Of a stretch of DNA of 64,000 nucleotides, positions 60,190-64,000 are shown in pieces. A program made the position numbers and the translations under genes. The stretch covers positions 1 through 64,000 of the forward strand of contig JAJZUS010000002.1 in NCBI GenBank assembly GCA_021848365.1, given 5' to 3'. The DNA comes from Actinomycetes bacterium. Lineage in GTDB: Bacteria > Actinomycetota > Acidimicrobiia > Acidimicrobiales > RAAP-2. The number at the start of each line of letters is the position of its first letter. Within the stretch, counting starts at the first letter, position 1. Under the pieces are notes generated by a model. It was given only the letters and a program-made list of their open reading frames with translations. It was not told the origin of the DNA and made no database searches.

Positions 60190-61397
60190 AGCGAGCGAAC
60201 GGCGTCCGCCATCGCGTGCAAGGCGCTCTCCAGGATCTCGCGCGAGGTCGCGAAGTTGAGGCGCACGTGGCCCTCGCCACCCGTCCCGAACGCCGCGCCG
60301 TCGTTGAGGGCGACCTTGGCCCGCCGCCAGAAGAACTCGGCCGGGCCCGACATGGTCAGCATGGCGCTGCCGGCCGCGTCGGCCTCGATCGGCATCTCGG
60401 GCAGGTCAAGGGCCCGACAGTCGAGCCACGCGAGATAGGTCGCCTCGGGTCGGTGGACCACGACCCCGGGCAGCAGATCGGTCACGAGCCGGACAAGACG
60501 CTCCCGCTGCGCGTCGAGCCCCCCGAGGACCTCGTCGAGCCACTCTCGCCCGTCCCGCAGCGCCGCCGCGTGCGCGATCACCCCGACGTGACTGGCTCCG
60601 TGGCTCGCCCCGGGCTCGCGCCGCCGCCAGTCCTCGCGGGCCTCGGACCCGGCCATCAGGAGGGCGGCCTTCAGTCCGGCCAGGTTCCACGCCTTCGACG
60701 CGGACCAGACCGCGAAACCGCGCTCGGCCCCCGGCACGGACAGGTAGGGAACGAACCGAGCGCCCCCGAGGACGAGCGGGGCGTGGATCTCGTCGGCGAT
60801 CACTCTCACCCCGTGACGTTCGGCCAACTCCGCGACGGTCGCCAGCTCGTCGAGGCGATGCGCCGTTCCGGTCGGGTTGTGCGGGTTGCAGAGGAGGTAG
60901 GCGGCCGGCCGACCGCCGGACGTCGCCTGGCGCATCGCGTCCTCGAGCGCCCCCAGGTCGATCCGAGCGTGCTCGTCGAGGGGTGACTCGACCACCACGC
61001 GTCGGGCGTGCCGGATGATGTCGTAGAAGGGTGGGTAGACGGGGTTGTTGACGATCACGGCATCGCCGGGCGAGGTCACCAGGCCGATCACCTCGTCGAC
61101 GCCGGAGAGGACGTCGGCGACCGGAGCACTGCGATCCACCGCGAGTCCCTCCCAACCCCACCGATCACTCGCGTAGGCCGCGAAGGCCTCCGCGTAGCCC
61201 GTGCCGAAGGCGTACCCGGTGTCCCCGCGGGCCATCGCGTCACACACGGCCTCGACGACGGCGGGGGCCGGGGAGACGTCCATCTCGGCCACCCACAGCG
61301 GCAGGACGTCGTCGCCGTAGCGTCGCCACTTGGTGCTCGTACGGTGCCGCAGGTCGGCCAGCTGCAGCGACTCCAGGGGGTTGGTGATGGGGGTCAT
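60186..61397 (-). CDS. MalY/PatB-type PLP aminotransferase (cystathionine beta-lyase-like)
   Basis: 403 residues. STKWRRYGDDVLPLWVAEMD at the N-terminus, NPHNPTG, ADEIHAPLVL and the PLP Lys in SASKAWNLAGLK match the MalY/PatB group, which cleaves C-S bonds in cystathionine or cysteine conjugates. ATG 61397 has AGGAGAG upstream. It converges with the GH3 gene, overlapping its stop by 4 bp. Confidence 0.85.
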   Translation of the reverse strand: MTPITNPLESLQLADLRHRTSTKWRRYGDDVLPLWVAEMDVSPAPAVVEAVCDAMARGDTGYAFGTGYAEAFAAYASDRWGWEGLAVDRSAPVADVLSGVDEVIGLVTSPGDAVIVNNPVYPPFYDIIRHARRVVVESPLDEHARIDLGALEDAMRQATSGGRPAAYLLCNPHNPTGTAHRLDELATVAELAERHGVRVIADEIHAPLVLGGARFVPYLSVPGAERGFAVWSASKAWNLAGLKAALLMAGSEAREDWRRREPGASHGASHVGVIAHAAALRDGREWLDEVLGGLDAQRERLVRLVTDLLPGVVVHRPEATYLAWLDCRALDLPEMPIEADAAGSAMLTMSGPAEFFWRRAKVALNDGAAFGTGGEGHVRLNFATSREILESALHAMADAVRSL

Positions 61398-61466
61398 GGC
61401 TCTCCTGATGCCACTGTACCCACGCCGACTCGAGGATCCCGGGGCTCGCCCACTAAGGTGGTGGCG

Positions 61467-62024
61467 ATGGCCGCCATCGACGTCGCCGGCTTCGTCGCCG
61501 ATCTCAAGGACCACGCGGTCAGCCACGGTTTCCACGTGCACGACGAGCGTCACTTCGTCGAGACGTACTCCCTGCGCCAGACCTGGGAGGTCGACCTGCA
61601 TCCGGAGGACGGCTGCGGCGGCCCCGTCGACCTCCACATCGAGCTCGACGTCGACCCGCGCACGCTCCTCGCCTTCGAGGACGCCGTCCTCGGGCTCCCC
61701 GACGACGTGGATCCACCGGACGAGTTCCACTTCCCCCTGGTGTTGACCTGGACCCTGCCGCCCATGCCGCACAGTCCCGACCTGCTGCGCCTGGCCATCG
61801 ACCTCGCTCCCGTCGGTGGCGTCGACCTCCCCCTCGAGGTGACGGCCACCGACACGTTCGCGTCGCCCACCGAGTCGAGTGAGCGACGGATCTCCATCGT
61901 GGCGCGCCGAGCGATCTCGCTCAGTCAGGTCAGCAAGGGAGAGGACCCGCTCTGCGAGATCTTCGAGCACGGCCGAGCGATCAGCGACTTCTTGCTGCAG
62001 GCCGCCGACTCGTGGCTCGCCTGA
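61467..62024 (+). CDS. Conserved hypothetical protein
   Basis: 185 residues, soluble and acidic, with no recognised domain. FVADLKDHAVSHGFHVHDERHFVETYSLRQTWEVDLHP and a Pro-rich PPDEFHFPLVLTWTLPPMPHSP segment suggest a beta-rich fold. ATG 61467 has TAAGGT 7 nt upstream. Its 3' end overlaps the lipoprotein gene by 13 bp, so the two are probably coupled. Confidence 0.65.
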   Translation: MAAIDVAGFVADLKDHAVSHGFHVHDERHFVETYSLRQTWEVDLHPEDGCGGPVDLHIELDVDPRTLLAFEDAVLGLPDDVDPPDEFHFPLVLTWTLPPMPHSPDLLRLAIDLAPVGGVDLPLEVTATDTFASPTESSERRISIVARRAISLSQVSKGEDPLCEIFEHGRAISDFLLQAADSWLA

Positions 62025-62386
62025 GACGACGCGTCCTCTCCGTCGGGGCCATTCTCGGGGCCTCGCTCGCGCTCAGCGCGTGCGGTACGTCGGGTGCGAT
62101 CACGCAAGCTCGAACCGCGTGCACCTACGTGGATCAGGCGATCGCCGTCTACCGAACGAGCCAGTCACCCGCCACGCCCGCGGCCCAGCGCAGCGCCCTC
62201 GCCAACCGCGCGATGGCCCTGCTACTGCGCGCGACCCCCTACGCCGCGTCGGCGACCTCGACGGACGGAGGCTGGAACCCGCTCATGACGACGATCAACG
62301 AGGCCGAACGCGTCCCCCTGCGCTTCCTCATCCCGTCGCTGACGCACCTGTGCGCGATCGCACAGTCGTCGACGCCCTACCTCTGA
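62012..62386 (+). CDS. Small predicted lipoprotein
   Basis: 124 residues. An N-terminal signal (MARLRRRVLSVGAILGASLA) ends in the lipobox LSAC-G, with the lipid-modified Cys at about residue 24. The mature part is helical and short. Function unknown. GTG 62012 lies within the preceding gene. Confidence 0.7.
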   Translation: MARLRRRVLSVGAILGASLALSACGTSGAITQARTACTYVDQAIAVYRTSQSPATPAAQRSALANRAMALLLRATPYAASATSTDGGWNPLMTTINEAERVPLRFLIPSLTHLCAIAQSSTPYL

Positions 62387-62724
62387 GAGGTGGAGAGCCG
62401 TTCGTAGAGCCAGTCCAGGGATCCCGGGTGGTCGATGGCGTCCTCCCACCCCTCGAGCCGGTCCTCGACCGCGCCCAGCGTGGGAATCGTGCCGATCACG
62501 ACGACCGTGAGGCCCTCGACGGGCTCCTCCTCGACGTAGAAGTCACCGAAGATGTCCTCGGACACGGTCGTGTCCGGCTCGATCATCAGGTAGAGCTCGC
62601 CCGTCGCCTCGACCCACGACAGGGTGTAGGAGTTCCCCGACGCGTCCGTCCACTCGTCACCGAACTCGTACTCCGTGCTCTCGCGACGGGCCTCGTTCTG
62701 CTCGTAGAAGGCCTCGATGTCCAT
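62377..62724 (-). CDS. Conserved hypothetical acidic protein
   Basis: 115 residues, rich in Glu and Asp, with alternating beta segments (SYTLSWVEATGELYLMIEP, GLTVVVIGTIP) and a C-terminal helix WEDAIDHPGSLDWLYERL. No known domain. It converges with the lipoprotein gene, overlapping by 10 bp. Confidence 0.65.
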   Translation of the reverse strand: MDIEAFYEQNEARRESTEYEFGDEWTDASGNSYTLSWVEATGELYLMIEPDTTVSEDIFGDFYVEEEPVEGLTVVVIGTIPTLGAVEDRLEGWEDAIDHPGSLDWLYERLSTSQR

Positions 62725-62836
62725 GTGCGCAGCCTACGCGCCCGGTATGTGCGCGGGCGTGTGCGTTCGAGGGGGCACCGTGCTGGTCGTGCGGCGAGGA
62801 GCGGGTGGATGTGTCAGGGCGAGTCGACTCGCCCCC

Positions 62837-63532
62837 ATGACCGACTACGACATCCTCACCCACCTTCGCGCCGACTGGCGCTTTCTCGGGCACCAGCCAG
62901 CATCGAGGGACTCCCTCGAGCAGGTGCGTCGGCTCGTCCCGGACGCACCCTGGCGCGACGTCACGGACCTCGGTGACGTCCTGCGAGCCCTCGACACCTC
63001 CGGCGGTCGCCCGCAGCTGGAGCGGCACGCCCTCATCACCGCCCTCCTGCGCGGCGCCGACGATCCCCTCGTCGCCCGGGCCCTCCTCCAGGCCCTCCTG
63101 CCCGGGATCGTGAGCGTGTGCCGTCGCTTGCGCTTCGGTGCCGGCGCCCTCGAGTCACCGTCGGAGACGGTCGGCGTCGCCGCGTCCCTCGCGACGGAAC
63201 TGATCGCGGAGTGGGCGGGCCAGAGCCGCCCCTACGCGGCCCCGGACCTGCTCTCCGCCCTGCGTGGTCGTCTCCGGCGCTACATCCAGCGCGAGCGGCA
63301 CTCCCGCGACGCGGCCCTCCCCCTCGCCCACCACGACGTCGCCCGCGACGACGTCGATCTGGCCTCCCGTCTCGCCGCCCTCGGCGGCGGTCCGCACGCG
63401 CGACTGGCCCGACTCACCTACGCCCGGGTCCTCGAGGGCCGCAGCTGGCGCGAGGTTGCGGCCGCCGATCACTCCCACCCGGCCACGCTGCGGGCCGAAG
63501 TTCGTTCATTCGTCCAGAGCCACGTGCTGTGA
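62837..63532 (+). CDS. Hypothetical helical protein with a possible C-terminal HTH
   Basis: 231 residues, mostly helical and Arg/Ala/Leu-rich. The C-terminal part (LTYARVLEGRSWREVAAADHSHPATLRAEVRSFV) resembles the fourth region of sigma factors, so DNA binding is possible. Function unknown. ATG 62837 is preferred over upstream starts, which give an unconserved Arg/Gly-rich extension. Confidence 0.6.
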   Translation: MTDYDILTHLRADWRFLGHQPASRDSLEQVRRLVPDAPWRDVTDLGDVLRALDTSGGRPQLERHALITALLRGADDPLVARALLQALLPGIVSVCRRLRFGAGALESPSETVGVAASLATELIAEWAGQSRPYAAPDLLSALRGRLRRYIQRERHSRDAALPLAHHDVARDDVDLASRLAALGGGPHARLARLTYARVLEGRSWREVAAADHSHPATLRAEVRSFVQSHVL

Positions 63533-63586
63533 CCCTCGATGACGACCCAATTGGCGCCCCCGTGGACGAGTCGGTACCGTGGCCTC

Positions 63587-64000
63587 ATGGCGCGTCGCAC
63601 GGCCCCCTCGCGGGCGACGCACGTGGTCCTCTGGTCGAGCCCCGTCCTGGCCCTCGTGCTCATCCTGTCGACGTGGGCCCCGACGCACCCGAGTCGCCGA
63701 GCGACGTCCTCGCCCGCCTCCGCCGCGACGACCGCGCCGATCGGGCGAACAGGCGGCGTACCCGTGCTGCCCGCGACCGTGGTCGGCTCCCTCACCCGGA
63801 CCACGCCACGCGTCGAGCTCCCGCTGCGCGGGCCGGGTACGTGGACCATCACCGCGAGCGCGGTCGTGACGACGCGACTCCGGTGCTCGGGACCGGCGAC
63901 GGCCGTGCCGGGTCGTCTGGCCCTGCCCGCGGGAACGTCGTGCCTCGTCGATCTCACCAACCCCACGTCGCACACCGCCCCGTGGCGCCTCCACCGGACG
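63587..64000 (+). CDS. Membrane-anchored or secreted protein, 5' part only
   Basis: 138 residues are visible and the frame is open to the window end. An N-terminal hydrophobic segment (about residues 12-28, VVLWSSPVLALVLILST) is an anchor or signal, followed by a Ser/Thr/Ala-rich linker and a beta-rich domain with two Cys (RLRCSG and TSCLVDL). TACCGT at 63575-63580 is exactly 6 nt before ATG 63587. Function unknown. Confidence 0.6.
   Translation, partial: MARRTAPSRATHVVLWSSPVLALVLILSTWAPTHPSRRATSSPASAATTAPIGRTGGVPVLPATVVGSLTRTTPRVELPLRGPGTWTITASAVVTTRLRCSGPATAVPGRLALPAGTSCLVDLTNPTSHTAPWRLHRT

Overview
The window comes from the chromosome of a high-GC Gram-positive bacterium, most likely an actinobacterium close to the Acidimicrobiia. 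This is inferred from high GC with G/C third codon positions, frequent GTG starts, many genes with no 5' leader, a DUF3039 protein, a CtpE-like P-type ATPase, an AGPS-like oxidase, and a type-A RNase P RNA. No rRNA, CRISPR array, transposase or integrase gene was found.

Positions 1-8,600 form an accessory island. Its genes are visibly more AT-rich than the rest and use Shine-Dalgarno sites. It holds a YhcG/DUF1016-type nuclease gene cut in two by a 1,495-bp element with 13-bp inverted ends, an 8-bp target duplication and a secreted Asp-box passenger protein. Three toxin-antitoxin-like pairs follow (HTH/RES, excisionase-type HTH/PIN, Xre/nucleotidyltransferase). Four same-strand paralogues of an unrecognised small, winged-helix-like protein are interleaved with them.

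From 8.7 to 29.2 kb come an alpha/beta hydrolase, a secreted HNH protein, a TRIC channel and a P-type ATPase. A sugar locus follows (ROK fructokinase-like kinase, LacI repressor, FrcBCA-like ABC importer) with a readable promoter and operator, then an ABC-2 transporter. Next are glycolate/glycerate-type genes (tartronate semialdehyde reductase-like, glycerate 2-kinase, HAD phosphatase, LldD-like flavoenzyme). A run of minus-strand genes with overlapping stop/start codons ends at DUF3039.

From 29.2 to 45.4 kb there is a perfect palindromic divergent promoter, an alpha-methylacyl-CoA racemase-like gene with an acyl-CoA dehydrogenase, and a tight GlpD / AGPS-like / FGGY kinase operon. An FAD reductase with an MBL hydrolase, xseB-xseA, rnpB, a TM0106-type nuclease and a CydDC-like ABC pair complete this part.

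From 45.4 to 64 kb lie chained minus-strand housekeeping genes, an MFS carrier with an oxidoreductase, an ArsB/CitMHS-type permease, and a radical SAM/SPASM enzyme preceded by a candidate precursor peptide. Then come a decayed AraC gene, an acetyltransferase, tRNA-Val, a CHAD protein, an inositol phosphatase, a secreted GH3 glycosidase, a MalY-type aminotransferase and several small unknown proteins. The last gene runs off the window.

A feature shared across the core region is a TANNNT box placed exactly 6 nt before the start codon in at least 14 genes, which indicates leaderless mRNAs.
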